From CAG-877 sp045125935 (lineage in GTDB: Bacteria > Bacillota_I > Bacilli_A > RF39 > UBA660): 64,000 nucleotides of DNA. Every line of letters begins with the position of its first letter. Within the stretch, counting starts at the first letter, position 1. The stretch lies in NCBI GenBank assembly GCA_045125935.1, contig JBGVNW010000014.1:46462-110461 (forward strand). Direction: 5' to 3'. Made by a program: the position numbers and the translations under genes. Below the pieces are notes generated by a model. The model saw only the letters and a program-made list of their open reading frames with translations, made no database searches and was not told the DNA's origin. Shown here one piece after another: positions 49,863 to 59,213 of the stretch.

Positions 49863-50718
49863 AGTTGCAGTAGATTTAGGACCAATTCAAATATATTGGT
49901 ATTCAATATTTGTATTTATAGGATTATTAGTTGCAAGTATAGTTATTTTTAAAGAAGCTAGAAAAAGAAAAATTGATGAAGATTTCATGATAAATTTGAT
50001 ATGTGATTCTATAATTATTGGACTAATAGGAGCACGTGTTTATTATGTATTATTTAACATACCATACTATATTAAGAATCCACTAGAAATATTTGCTATT
50101 TGGAATGGTGGTCTAGCAATACATGGCGGTGTTTTTGCAGCTCTAATCTTCATAATAATCTATTGTAAAAAACATAGAATCAATATACTTCAAATACTTG
50201 ATATAGTAGTTGTTGGTCTAATAATCGGTCAGGCCATAGGACGCTGGGGAAATTTCTTTAACGGAGAAGCATATGGACAAATCACAACAGCAACAACCCT
50301 ACAAGAACAAGGAATTCCACAATTTATTATCGATGGAATGTACATTTTAGGTGATTATCGTCAACCAACCTTCTTTTATGAATCTGTTTGGTGCTTAGTA
50401 GGATTTTTATCATTAATAATTATTAGAAAATATAAGTATCTAAAAAGAGGTCAACTTACAGGTTTTTATTTAATTTGGTATGGTATTGCCCGTTTTATAA
50501 TTGAAGGATTAAGAAGTGATTCGCTTATGCTTGGTCCCTTAAAAATGGCACAATTAGTATCAGCGATATTTGTTATTACAGGAGTAATTTTATTCTTCTA
50601 TAATGTTATAAAAAGTACAAGTGAAAATCAAAAATTATATACTGAGGATCTAACACCAATAGATGAAGATGCAGGGTTTATTACATATTACAAAAAAAGA
50701 GGTGACAAATATGTATAA
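49855..50718 (+). CDS. lgt: Prolipoprotein diacylglyceryl transferase
   Basis: Lgt adds diacylglycerol from phosphatidylglycerol to the lipobox Cys of prolipoproteins, for example PotD and the transpeptidase lipoprotein in this window. The 287-aa protein has seven or so spans and the Lgt signature GQAIGRWGNFFNGEAYG with the essential Arg, Asn and Glu, plus GGLAIHGGV with the conserved His-Gly-Gly. The usual hprK and rapZ neighbours are absent. Its end overlaps yvcK by 8 bp. Confidence 0.96.
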   Translation: MDRVAVDLGPIQIYWYSIFVFIGLLVASIVIFKEARKRKIDEDFMINLICDSIIIGLIGARVYYVLFNIPYYIKNPLEIFAIWNGGLAIHGGVFAALIFIIIYCKKHRINILQILDIVVVGLIIGQAIGRWGNFFNGEAYGQITTATTLQEQGIPQFIIDGMYILGDYRQPTFFYESVWCLVGFLSLIIIRKYKYLKRGQLTGFYLIWYGIARFIIEGLRSDSLMLGPLKMAQLVSAIFVITGVILFFYNVIKSTSENQKLYTEDLTPIDEDAGFITYYKKRGDKYV

Positions 50719-51664
50719 AAAAGTAGTAGTCTTAGGTGGAGGAACAGGAATATCATACTTACTAAAGGGTTTAAAAGACGTTCCAGTAGATATAACAGCT
50801 GTAATTACTGTTGCTGATAACGGTCGTTCTACTGGAAAACTTCGTAAAGAATTTAATACTCCAGCAGTAGGGGATATTAGAAAAGTAATTACATCATTAT
50901 CAAATATTGATCAGCCAATTAAAGAAATGATGGAATATAGATTTAACACATCGAGTGATTTAGATGGGCATGCACTAGGTAATTTGATTTTAACCGCAAT
51001 GCTTGATATAACAGGTTCACTAAAAGATTCTATCGCCAGTTTAAGTAAACTTTTAGATGTAAAACAAACAGTTCTTCCAATATCAGAAGACTCTTCACTA
51101 ACCTTAATGGGTAAAGATGAAGATGGTAATATTATTGAAGGAGAAGCTGAAATAACAGCTTCAAATCATAAGTTCGAAAAAATTTATTACAAAGAAGAAC
51201 CTAAAGTTTTAAAAGAAGTCTTAACAGCAATCGAAGAAGCAGACCTAATAATTTTTAGTATGGGAAGCCTATACACGAGTATCCTACCTAATATTATTTG
51301 TAAAGAAGTAAAAGAAGCTTTTAATAAAGCAACAGCGCCAATAATGTATGTATGTAATGTAGTTACACAACCTGGAGAAACAGACGATTTCAATGTTAGT
51401 GATCATGTAAAACTACTAAATAAATATTTAGATAACAAAAAAATTGATGTGGTTATCGCTAGCAATACAAAAATAGATAAAGAAATAGCCAAGAAGTATT
51501 CAACAAAAGAACAAAAAGAATTAGTAGAAATTGATTATGAAAACATCAGAGAAATAGGTGTTGAATTAATCGAAGATGATTTAATAGTAGTAGAAGATAA
51601 TATTTTAAGACATAATAGTTTAAAACTAAGTTCAATTATTTTTTCTTATTTAATGAGGAAATAA
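50711..51664 (+). CDS. yvcK: YvcK/GlmR family gluconeogenesis factor
   Basis: ATG 50711 is used because AGAGGTGA precedes it and MYKKVVVLGGGTGIS is the standard family start. The 317-aa protein has the CofD-like fold with TVADNGRSTGKLR, GDIRKVITSL, GHALGNL and FSMGSLYTSILPN. YvcK (GlmR) binds UDP-GlcNAc and links carbon supply to cell wall precursor synthesis. It sits between lgt and whiA as in Bacillus, overlapping whiA by one base (TAATG). RapZ, usually just upstream, is absent. Confidence 0.95.
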   Translation: MYKKVVVLGGGTGISYLLKGLKDVPVDITAVITVADNGRSTGKLRKEFNTPAVGDIRKVITSLSNIDQPIKEMMEYRFNTSSDLDGHALGNLILTAMLDITGSLKDSIASLSKLLDVKQTVLPISEDSSLTLMGKDEDGNIIEGEAEITASNHKFEKIYYKEEPKVLKEVLTAIEEADLIIFSMGSLYTSILPNIICKEVKEAFNKATAPIMYVCNVVTQPGETDDFNVSDHVKLLNKYLDNKKIDVVIASNTKIDKEIAKKYSTKEQKELVEIDYENIREIGVELIEDDLIVVEDNILRHNSLKLSSIIFSYLMRK

Positions 51665-52593
51665 TGTCTTATACTATAGATATAAAAGAAGAAATTTCAT
51701 CTATTAATTGTACAAAATCAGAAATGATTGCAGAATTATCAGGTTTTGTACGAAATAATGGAAATGTGGAAAATAATATTCTTAGTTTAACAACTGAAAA
51801 TGAGTTTACAATTAAAAGACTTGAGTTATTTTTTAAAAATTTATATGAAGTAGACTTAAGTGTTGAGATAAAAGAAAATTTAAATTTCAGTAAAAAGAAC
51901 TTATATTTATTAAAACTAACTACTAAAACGGAAAAAATTCTACAAGATATTGGATACTATAGTAATGATAATGAGTATTTAGAAAACCCTCCAACCTACA
52001 TTGTTGGAGCCAATGAAGAGATAAGAGCTTATCTACGAGGGGTATTTTTATGTACAGGAAGTATTAATAATCCAAAAACATCTAGATATCATATGGAATT
52101 ATTAGTATCAAAACCCGGAGAATCGGTATTTGTTCAAAAACTATTGAATTTATTTGATTTAAATGCGAAGATTTTAAATCGTGATAAAGGCTATATGATT
52201 TATATAAAAGAGGCCGAAAAAATAGGCGACTATCTAAGAATACTAGGAGCTTCTAAAGCTGTAATGTTTTTTGAAGATGCGAAAATCTACCGCGAGAAAA
52301 AAAATCAAACTAATCGCTTAAACAATTGTGAGCAAGCTAATATGGATAAAGTATTTCAAACGGCTTCATCACAATTATCACAAATAGAATTAATTGAAGA
52401 AAGCGGTAATTTAGATTTACTTGATGATAGAACAAAACAAGCTTTGCTTTATCGCAAGAAATATCCTGAATCATCGTTAAAAGAATTAAGTGAAATAATC
52501 TCCTTAGAAACAGGAAAGAAAATTACGAAGTCTGGTCTTAATCATAGATTTCGCAAAATTAAAGAATTAGCAGACAACTTAAAAAAGATCTAA
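51664..52593 (+). CDS. whiA: Sporulation/cell division regulator WhiA
   Basis: The 309-aa protein has an N-terminal degenerate LAGLIDADG endonuclease-like domain (ELSGFVRNNGNVE, AYLRGVFLCTGSINNP) and a C-terminal helix-turn-helix (SLKELSEIISLETGKKITKSGLNHRFRKI split by a turn). WhiA is a DNA-binding protein; in Bacillus it affects division and chromosome segregation, in Streptomyces sporulation. It directly follows yvcK. The stop lies inside a terminator shared with convergent clpP. Confidence 0.95.
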   Translation: MSYTIDIKEEISSINCTKSEMIAELSGFVRNNGNVENNILSLTTENEFTIKRLELFFKNLYEVDLSVEIKENLNFSKKNLYLLKLTTKTEKILQDIGYYSNDNEYLENPPTYIVGANEEIRAYLRGVFLCTGSINNPKTSRYHMELLVSKPGESVFVQKLLNLFDLNAKILNRDKGYMIYIKEAEKIGDYLRILGASKAVMFFEDAKIYREKKNQTNRLNNCEQANMDKVFQTASSQLSQIELIEESGNLDLLDDRTKQALLYRKKYPESSLKELSEIISLETGKKITKSGLNHRFRKIKELADNLKKI

Positions 52594-52605
52594 TCAGATC
52601 TTTTT
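52582..52605. terminator. Bidirectional terminator between whiA and clpP
   Basis: AAAAAGATCT and AGATCTTTTT are perfect 10-bp arms around AATC. Both stop codons lie within it, so the two genes end back to back. Confidence 0.88.
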
Positions 52606-53178
52606 ATTTTGAATTATTTTATCAACAAGACCATAATTAATTGCTTCTAAAGCATCTAAATAATTATCTCGTTCTGTATCCCTTTCAATTCTCTTTAAAT
52701 TTTTACCAGTATTTTTAGCTAGAATTTTATTTAGTCTTTCTCTTAGATTCAATATTCTCTCGGATGCAATTTTGATATCACTAGCTTGTCCTTCCGCACC
52801 ACCAAGAGGTTGATGTATCATTACATCAGCATTAGGTAAAATAAATCTTTTTCCTTTAGTGCCACTACTCAAAAGAAATGCCCCCATACTAGCAGCTATT
52901 CCAACACAAATTGTAGATACATCGCTCTTAATAAAATTCATAGTATCATAAATAGCCATTCCAGACGAAATTGATCCACCAGGAGAATTAATATAAATAG
53001 AAATATCTTCATTACCTAGAGAATCAAGATACAATAATTGTGCCACTATACTATTAGCAACAGAATCATTAATTTCTCCGCTTAAGAAAATAATTCTTTC
53101 CTTTAGTAATCTAGAAAAAATATCATAACTTCTTTCAGTACTCATATCATTTTCAACAACAACTGGAACCAAGTTCAT
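52594..53178 (-). CDS. clpP: ATP-dependent Clp protease proteolytic subunit
   Basis: ClpP forms the 14-mer peptidase that degrades unfolded and regulatory proteins with ClpX or ClpC. ATG 53178 follows TAGGTGA and gives the usual start (MNLVPVVVEND); upstream codons would add a false hydrophobic extension. The 194-aa protein has the catalytic Ser in GIAASMGAFLLS, the His in MIHQPLGGAEGQA and the Asp later in the chain. It reads opposite to all its neighbours and stops with TGA. No CtsR box (tandem GGTCAAA-type heptads) was seen upstream. Confidence 0.97.
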   Translation of the reverse strand: MNLVPVVVENDMSTERSYDIFSRLLKERIIFLSGEINDSVANSIVAQLLYLDSLGNEDISIYINSPGGSISSGMAIYDTMNFIKSDVSTICVGIAASMGAFLLSSGTKGKRFILPNADVMIHQPLGGAEGQASDIKIASERILNLRERLNKILAKNTGKNLKRIERDTERDNYLDALEAINYGLVDKIIQNKKI

Positions 53179-53278
53179 AATATCACCTATACATAGTATA
53201 GTGTAAATATTTAAAAATATGCATATTATAAACAAAAAACTCATGTTATAATAATATATAGAATAAAAGGGTGATTAT

Positions 53279-54931
53279 ATGTTAAAAACTATAGAAATAA
53301 CAATTAATAAGCAAAGATATCAAATAAGTAATGGCGTGACTCTAGAAGAAATCGCTAGTCAATTTCAAAAAGACTATAAATATCCTATTCTTATCGCTAG
53401 AGTAAATAATAAATTGGAAGAGTTAACAAAACAAATAACTGCTCCTTCAACAATCGACTTTTTAGATTTAACTTCAAGAGAAGGAAATAGAAGTCATATT
53501 AGTGGTTTAACTTATGTTTTAATATATGCTGTAAAAAAATTATATGGAAAAAATGCAAATGTAATAATTCAACATTCGCTAGATAAAGGAATTTATATTG
53601 AAACAAACTTTAAGTTAAGCGAAGGAAAAGTAAATGCTATTAAGCAAGAAATGCAATCAATAATAGCATCTGATATGCCAATAACTAGAATGACAATTGA
53701 TCGCATGGAAGCAATTGATTATTTTGAAAAAATGAATGATCCTGTAAAAGCTGGTGTTATGAAATATAATACTAATTCGTACGTAACACTTTATCGTTTA
53801 GGAAATTATTATAATTATTTCTACAATTTGATGCCAATTTCAACAGGAAAACTTGCTGCTTTTGACTTAACTTATATAAAGGATGATGGTTTCTTATTAC
53901 AATTTCCAACAGTATATTTCCCAGATAAAATAATGCCATATCAACCTCATCCAGGAGTATTCGGAGTATTTAAAGAACATCACGAATGGGGAAAAATTAT
54001 CCATATTGAAAACTCTGTTGATTTAAATAGATTTGTTTCAAGCGGAAAAATAAGTGATTTAATCAGAATTGATGAAACGCTTCAAAGTAACAAATTACTA
54101 AATATTGCAAAAGAAATTAATAGTAAAAAGGATATTAAAATAGTTTTAATTGCTGGTCCATCTTCATCAGGAAAAACAACTACAACAACAAAGTTATGTA
54201 TGTATTTAAAAAGTTTTGGAATGCATCCTAAAATGTTATCAATGGATGATTATTTTGTAGAAAGAGGAGATACGCCTTTAGATGAAAAAGGACAACCAGA
54301 TTATGAATGTTTAGTAGCAATAGATTTAAAACTATTTAATAGCCAATTAGAAAGTCTTTTAAAAGGTGAAGAAGTTAGAATTCCAACATTCAATTTTGCT
54401 TTAGGTAAAAAAGAATATAAAAGGACAATGAAATTGGAAGATGATGACATAATACTTATTGAGGGAATTCATGCAATAAATACCAATATTCTAACTAATA
54501 TTCCTCGAAATAATAAATATAAGATTTACATTTCAGCGCTAACTGAGTTAAATATTGACGACCATAATCGTATTTCAACAACAGATAATCGCCTTTTACG
54601 AAGAATTATTCGTGATAATCGTACGCGTGGTTATGATGTTGAGCACACATTAAAAACATGGGTAAGTGTTCGTCGTGGAGAAGAAAAAAATATCTTCCCA
54701 TTCCAAGATGAGGCTGATTGTACATTAAATACAGCTCTACTATATGAACTTGGAGTCCTTAAAACATATGTTGAACCACTATTATATTCAGTTTCATATG
54801 AATCTCCATTCTATGAGGAAGCGAGAAGATTAATAAATTTCCTACGTTTATTTTTACCAATTCCAGCAGATGATATTCCAAGTGATTCTGTATTACGTGA
54901 ATTCATTGGAAATGGTTGTTTCCATGATTAG
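53279..54931 (+). CDS. Nucleoside (uridine) kinase fused to TGS and ThrRS-like editing domains
   Basis: The 550-aa protein has an N-terminal TGS-like region (ITINKQRYQISNGVTLEEIA), a second domain like the editing (SAD) domain of threonyl-tRNA synthetase (about residues 65-190), and a C-terminal uridine kinase domain from about 285 with Walker A GPSSSGKTTTT, SMDDYFV and IIRDNRTRGYD. This architecture is a known Firmicute family, annotated as uridine kinase or nucleoside kinase. It should phosphorylate uridine or cytidine; the role of the tRNA-synthetase-like part is unknown. The ATG follows GGGTGA. Confidence 0.88.
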   Translation: MLKTIEITINKQRYQISNGVTLEEIASQFQKDYKYPILIARVNNKLEELTKQITAPSTIDFLDLTSREGNRSHISGLTYVLIYAVKKLYGKNANVIIQHSLDKGIYIETNFKLSEGKVNAIKQEMQSIIASDMPITRMTIDRMEAIDYFEKMNDPVKAGVMKYNTNSYVTLYRLGNYYNYFYNLMPISTGKLAAFDLTYIKDDGFLLQFPTVYFPDKIMPYQPHPGVFGVFKEHHEWGKIIHIENSVDLNRFVSSGKISDLIRIDETLQSNKLLNIAKEINSKKDIKIVLIAGPSSSGKTTTTTKLCMYLKSFGMHPKMLSMDDYFVERGDTPLDEKGQPDYECLVAIDLKLFNSQLESLLKGEEVRIPTFNFALGKKEYKRTMKLEDDDIILIEGIHAINTNILTNIPRNNKYKIYISALTELNIDDHNRISTTDNRLLRRIIRDNRTRGYDVEHTLKTWVSVRRGEEKNIFPFQDEADCTLNTALLYELGVLKTYVEPLLYSVSYESPFYEEARRLINFLRLFLPIPADDIPSDSVLREFIGNGCFHD

Positions 54932-54968
54932 AATAATCCACAAAAGCTGTGGATTATTTTGTTTTTTT
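54932..54968 (+). terminator. Strong terminator after the nucleoside kinase gene
   Basis: AATAATCCACA pairs perfectly with TGTGGATTATT around AAAGC, then TTGT8. Confidence 0.9.
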
Positions 54969-55021
54969 TCATGAAACGTTCAATTTTTTACATCTAAATA
55001 TGTCAAAAAAAAGCGAATTTA

Positions 55022-55050
55022 TTGAAACAAAAAATATAAAAATATATAAT
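55022..55050 (+). promoter_or_regulatory. Promoter of gap, TTGAAA-17-TATAAT
   Basis: TTGAAA (55022-55027) and a perfect TATAAT (55045-55050) are 17 bp apart, 23 bp before the ATG. This is one of the best promoters of the window, fitting a highly expressed enzyme. I see no clear CggR operator. Confidence 0.78.
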
Positions 55051-55072
55051 TAAAACATAAGGAGGATATGTA

Positions 55073-56077
55073 ATGATAAAAGTTGCAATCAATGGATTCG
55101 GAAGAATCGGACGTTTAGCATTTCGTTTAATGGAAGAAAATGAAGAATATGAAGTAGTTGCTATTAATGATTTAACAGATGCTGAACAATTAGCTTATTT
55201 ATTAAAATATGATACAAATCATGGAAATTACCGTATTGATGATATTTCTTATGAAGGAGAATATATCGTTGTAGGTAATAGAAAGGTAAGAGTTTATTCT
55301 GAAAAAGACCCTGCTATGCTACCATGGGGCGACCTAGATATAGACGTTGTTTTTGAATGCACAGGTTTATTTACTTCAGACGAAAAAGCAATGGCACATA
55401 TTAATGCTGGAGCTAAGAAAGTAATTATTTCTGCACCTGCCAAAGGAGATTTAAAAACAATTGTTTATAATGTTAATCATGAAACATTAACTGGAGATGA
55501 AAAAATAATTTCTGCTGCTAGCTGTACTACAAACTGTTTAGCACCAGTAGTAGATGTTTTAGACCGTACATTTGGAATTACTAAAGGATATATGACTACT
55601 GTTCATGCTTATACAAATGACCAAGCAACATTAGATGTAGCTCATAAAAAGGGAATTAAAGCTCGTCGTGGTAGAGCGTGTGCTGCTAACATTGTTCCAG
55701 CATCAACTGGAGCTGCATCAGCAATTGGATTTGTTTGTCCTAATTTAAAAGGAAAACTAGAAGGTGTTGCTATGCGTGTACCTGTATCAACAGGATCAGT
55801 TGTTGATTTAGTTCTAGAATTAGGTACAAATGTAACTGTTGAAGACGTTAATAATGCTTTAAAAGCTGCTCAAAATGAAACTCTTAAATATACAGATGAT
55901 CCAATTGTTTCAAGTGACGTAATTGGTAGACGTTGTGGTTCACTAGTAGATGGTCTATCAACAAATGTTTTAGAAACAGAAAATGGTCAACTAGTAAAAG
56001 TAGTAGCCTGGTATGATAACGAAATGAGTTATACTGCCCAAATGGTTAGAACTGCTAAATACTTAATGAGTAGATAA
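55073..56077 (+). CDS. gap: Glyceraldehyde-3-phosphate dehydrogenase
   Basis: This glycolytic enzyme oxidises glyceraldehyde 3-phosphate with NAD. The 334-aa protein has the Rossmann start KVAINGFGRIGRLAFR, the catalytic Cys in SAASCTTNCLAP, the catalytic His in TTVHAYTNDQ, the phosphate-binding RRGRACAANIVPASTGAA and the C-terminal WYDNEMSYTAQM. Asp-Leu after the second NAD strand (AINDL) suits NAD rather than NADP. Ribosome site AAGGAGGAT is near perfect. It is followed by its own terminators and then pgk. Confidence 0.98.
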   Translation: MIKVAINGFGRIGRLAFRLMEENEEYEVVAINDLTDAEQLAYLLKYDTNHGNYRIDDISYEGEYIVVGNRKVRVYSEKDPAMLPWGDLDIDVVFECTGLFTSDEKAMAHINAGAKKVIISAPAKGDLKTIVYNVNHETLTGDEKIISAASCTTNCLAPVVDVLDRTFGITKGYMTTVHAYTNDQATLDVAHKKGIKARRGRACAANIVPASTGAASAIGFVCPNLKGKLEGVAMRVPVSTGSVVDLVLELGTNVTVEDVNNALKAAQNETLKYTDDPIVSSDVIGRRCGSLVDGLSTNVLETENGQLVKVVAWYDNEMSYTAQMVRTAKYLMSR

Positions 56078-56103
56078 ATAAGAAAATAGAACAATAATAG
56101 TAA

Positions 56104-56162
56104 TTTTTACAAAGTAAAAATGTGTAGAATTTACTTGAAATAAGTTCTATTTCTTTTTTTTT
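56104..56162 (+). terminator. Double hairpin terminator between gap and pgk
   Basis: TTTTTAC/GTAAAAA (56104-56120) is followed by a second stem using TAGAA/TTCTA (56125-56149), then TTTC and a long T run. Confidence 0.65.
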
Positions 56163-56173
56163 AATAAAAAAAA

Positions 56174-56182
56174 TGCTATACT
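56174..56182 (+). promoter_or_regulatory. Extended -10 promoter of pgk
   Basis: TGC followed by TATACT lies 26 bp before the ATG. No clear -35. Confidence 0.5.
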
Positions 56183-56207
56183 CTAATTAAGACAGGAGGA
56201 TGAATAA

Positions 56208-57374
56208 ATGAGAACTATAAAGGATCTAAATATTGAAAATAAAAAAGTAATAATTCGTTGTGACTTTAATGTACCAATCAAAGAAGGTAAAATAATTGAT
56301 GATACAAGAATAGTATCAAGCTTACAAACTATTAATTATTGTTTAGAAAAAAATGCTAAAATTATTTTATTATCACACTTAGGTCGTATTAAAGAAGAGG
56401 CCGATTTAGCTAAAAATGATTTGTCTCCAGTTGCAGTGCGTTTAAGTGAATTATTAAAAAGGGAAGTAAAATTTATTTCAAAAACAAGGGGAGAAGAATT
56501 AGAAACAGCAGTAGCTAATATGTCTCCACAAGATATAATTTTAGTTCAAAATACCAGATATGAGGATTTGGATGGTAAAAAAGAAAGCAAAAATGATGAA
56601 GAGTTGGGTAAATATTGGGCTTCATTAGGCGATATATTTATTAATGACGCTTTCGGAACCATTCATAGAGCTCATGCCTCAAATGTAGGTATTGCGACTA
56701 ATCTTCCATCAGCATTTGGTTTCTTAATTGAAAAAGAGTTAACTGCTTTAAGTGCTTTAAATGTTCCAGAACATCCATTTATCGTAATTTTAGGCGGCGC
56801 AAAAGTTGCTGATAAAATTGGCGTTATTGATAACCTAGTAAAAAAAGCCGATAAAATATTAATTGGTGGAGGAATGGCATTTACATTCTTAAAAGCTAAA
56901 GGATACGAAACAGGAACTTCACTAATAGATGAAGAAAACCTAGAATTTTGTACAAATGTTTTAAAAGATTACAGTGATAAAATTGTTTTACCAGTTGATG
57001 TAGCTGTAACAACAGAATTCAATGAAAATGAAGACTATAAGATTAAAGATATAACTGATGTTTCATCTAATGAAATGGGATTAGATATTGGTCCGCAAAC
57101 ACTAAGTCTTTTTGAAGAAAATTTAAAAGATGCCAAAATCGTTGTATGGAATGGTCCACTTGGAGTTTATGAATTTAATAAATACAAAGTTGGAACAGAT
57201 AAATTGCTTGAATATATTGTAAATAATAATATAAAAGCCATTTTAGGTGGTGGTGACATTGTAGCTGCTGCCGCAGAATATAAGGATAAAGTATATCATG
57301 CTTCAACCGGTGGTGGAGCAACACTAGAATATTTGGAAGGAAAAACATTGCCAGGAATAGCAGTAATAAAGTAG
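56208..57374 (+). CDS. pgk: Phosphoglycerate kinase
   Basis: Pgk makes ATP from 1,3-bisphosphoglycerate. The 388-aa protein is full length with the N-domain motif RCDFNVPIKEG, SHLGRIKEEADLAK, FINDAFGTIHRAHAS, GGAKVADKIGVIDNL, WNGPLGVYEF and the C-terminal nucleotide site GGGDIVAAAAE / HASTGGGATLEYLEG. It follows AGGAGGAT. The next gene starts 8 bp after its stop, so pgk, the acetyltransferase-like gene and possibly the GT4 gene may be linked, though a hairpin lies after the second. Confidence 0.98.
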   Translation: MRTIKDLNIENKKVIIRCDFNVPIKEGKIIDDTRIVSSLQTINYCLEKNAKIILLSHLGRIKEEADLAKNDLSPVAVRLSELLKREVKFISKTRGEELETAVANMSPQDIILVQNTRYEDLDGKKESKNDEELGKYWASLGDIFINDAFGTIHRAHASNVGIATNLPSAFGFLIEKELTALSALNVPEHPFIVILGGAKVADKIGVIDNLVKKADKILIGGGMAFTFLKAKGYETGTSLIDEENLEFCTNVLKDYSDKIVLPVDVAVTTEFNENEDYKIKDITDVSSNEMGLDIGPQTLSLFEENLKDAKIVVWNGPLGVYEFNKYKVGTDKLLEYIVNNNIKAILGGGDIVAAAAEYKDKVYHASTGGGATLEYLEGKTLPGIAVIK

Positions 57375-57382
57375 GTGATTAA

Positions 57383-57862
57383 ATGCAAAAAAAAGCGCTT
57401 TTAGTTGCTAATCCTTATAATGAGGAGCAATTAAAAATGATCGCTGCATTTGAGTCAGAGAATGATTTGGGAAATAGTCTAACTTCACGCTTACATGAAA
57501 TATCTGGTTGTTATTCAAAAGAAGAGTATGACCAAATGATTAGGGGGTCAAATGAATTAGAACAATATCTTCTATTAGATGAAGAGGGTAAAATAGTAGA
57601 TTGTTGTTCATTAAACGCTTATCGAGACATAAAAAGTTGTTATCTAAGTTTATCTCCATCTAAGAAAATAGCAAGAAGCAAAAAACTTTTATTACTCGCA
57701 ACAGAACATGCCCATGGACTAGGTATGCTAGAAATTTTCGCAACTACCAGTGCTTATGATCGGGCACTTCATGAAATATTAGAAATTGATGGCTATGAAA
57801 ATTTAGGTGAAGAAAATGGTATAACTAGCTTCGTTAAGTCTTTTGAAATTGAAAAAAATTAA
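57383..57862 (+). CDS. GNAT-like acetyltransferase family protein
   Basis: The 159-aa protein has the size and order of a GNAT fold: an N-terminal helical part (NEEQLKMIAAFESENDLG), a strand YLLLDEEGKIVDCCSL, a motif-A-like region RSKKLLLLATEHAHGLGMLEIFATTS, where the usual Gln/Arg-x-x-Gly-x-Gly loop is replaced, and a final IDGYENLGEE, which resembles the GNAT Gly-Phe/Tyr turn. The altered acetyl-CoA loop makes activity uncertain. It follows pgk by 8 bp with a TAGGTGA ribosome site. Substrate unknown. Confidence 0.6.
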   Translation: MQKKALLVANPYNEEQLKMIAAFESENDLGNSLTSRLHEISGCYSKEEYDQMIRGSNELEQYLLLDEEGKIVDCCSLNAYRDIKSCYLSLSPSKKIARSKKLLLLATEHAHGLGMLEIFATTSAYDRALHEILEIDGYENLGEENGITSFVKSFEIEKN

Positions 57863-57873
57863 CTGTAGAAGAA

Positions 57874-57900
57874 AAAGATGTCATCAAACATCTTCTTTCG
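57874..57900 (+). terminator. Hairpin after the acetyltransferase-like gene
   Basis: AAGATGT pairs with ACATCTT around CATCAA, then CTTTC. The T run is short, so read-through into the GT4 gene is likely. Confidence 0.55.
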
Positions 57901-57977
57901 TATCTAATATATTTAAAATTAATAATACTAAAAGCACTGCCATAAGTATTATTAATAAAAAAGAAAGGATTGATCAA

Positions 57978-59213
57978 ATGAGAATAGGTTTATTCACTGA
58001 TTCATATCCACCGTATATAAATGGCGTATCGACAAGTGTTGCTATGCTAAAAAGAGCATTAGAGAAAAAGGGCCATATAGTTTATGTAGTAACTGTTGGA
58101 AACAATGCCTTAAAGTATGAATATGATGAAGAAGAAAGAGTGGTTAAAGTTCCAGGAATTCCAATAGGAATTTATGACTATCGCCTAAGTAAAATTTATC
58201 CATTAAGTATGATTAATACTATGAAAAATTGGAAATTAGACATAATTCATTCACATACTGAATTTGGTGTTGGTATTTTTGCACGCCTTTTCGCCAAACA
58301 ATTCAATATTCCACTAGTTCACACATATCATACATTATATGAGGATTATACTCATTATGTAACTCATGGTTATTTTGATAAATCAAGTAAAAAAGCAGTA
58401 GAATATCTAACAAAGTTTTATTGTGATAAAACAGCTAATGAACTAATTGTGCCGACTAACAAAATATATAAATTATTTAAAGAAAAGTATGAATTTACGA
58501 AAAATATTCATATCATTCCAACAGGAATTGAAATTGATCGCTTTTTTGAAGAAAATATTGATAAACAATTAGTTCAAACTCTGAAAAAAAGATTAAATAT
58601 ACATAAGAGAGATTTTACTATTTTATTTGTTGGAAGACTTGCTGCCGAGAAAAATGTTGAATTTTTATTAAATGCCCACAAAAAAATAATCAAAAAACAT
58701 TCTAATATAAAATTATTAATAGTAGGTGATGGTCCAGACAAGGAACATTATGAAAAATTAGCAAAAGATTTAGATATTGAAAAAAATGTTATATTTAATG
58801 GTAAAGCGGCCTGGGAAGAAATGCCATACTATTATCATTGCGCCGATTTATTTGCAACAGCTTCAACTAGTGAAACACAAGGATTAACAGTAATTGAAGC
58901 AATGGCATCTGGAAAAACGCCTGTATGTATCAAAGATGAGTCGTTTCTAGGTACAGTAACTCATGAATTGAACGGAATGATTTTTGAAACTGAAGAAGAA
59001 TATATAACTCAGATTTTAACTTTATATAATGATACTTCTCTACATCAACGATACAACAAACAAGCTAGAATTCAAGCTGAACACTGCAGTTCTGCAAGTT
59101 ATGCAGAAAGAGTAATAGAAGTATATAATCGAGCAATTATTGATAAAAAAGCTGAGGACAGATTTGGTCTTTTCTCAAAAATTTCAAAAAAATTAAGGGG
59201 TGAACAATTATGA
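57978..59213 (+). CDS. GT4 glycosyltransferase, glycolipid-synthase-like
   Basis: ATG 57978 is used because AAAGGA precedes it and MRIGLFTDSYPPYINGVSTS is the normal start of this family. The 411-aa GT-B protein has the acceptor-side Gly-Val motif, HTYHTLYEDYTHYV, the phosphate-binding stretch FVGRLAAEKNVEFLL and the sugar-nucleotide motif ETQGLTVIEAMASG (Glu-x7-Glu). It most resembles diacylglycerol glucosyltransferases of Firmicutes, which make membrane glycolipids and lipoteichoic acid anchors. It overlaps tpiA by 4 bp, an unusual coupling of glycolipid synthesis to glycolysis genes. Confidence 0.85.
   Translation: MRIGLFTDSYPPYINGVSTSVAMLKRALEKKGHIVYVVTVGNNALKYEYDEEERVVKVPGIPIGIYDYRLSKIYPLSMINTMKNWKLDIIHSHTEFGVGIFARLFAKQFNIPLVHTYHTLYEDYTHYVTHGYFDKSSKKAVEYLTKFYCDKTANELIVPTNKIYKLFKEKYEFTKNIHIIPTGIEIDRFFEENIDKQLVQTLKKRLNIHKRDFTILFVGRLAAEKNVEFLLNAHKKIIKKHSNIKLLIVGDGPDKEHYEKLAKDLDIEKNVIFNGKAAWEEMPYYYHCADLFATASTSETQGLTVIEAMASGKTPVCIKDESFLGTVTHELNGMIFETEEEYITQILTLYNDTSLHQRYNKQARIQAEHCSSASYAERVIEVYNRAIIDKKAEDRFGLFSKISKKLRGEQL

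Noticed and set aside
53179..53244. Hydrophobic N-terminal extension of ClpP
   Set aside because: The ribosome site TAGGTGA and the standard ClpP start both point to ATG 53178; the upstream residues look like untranslated AT-rich DNA.
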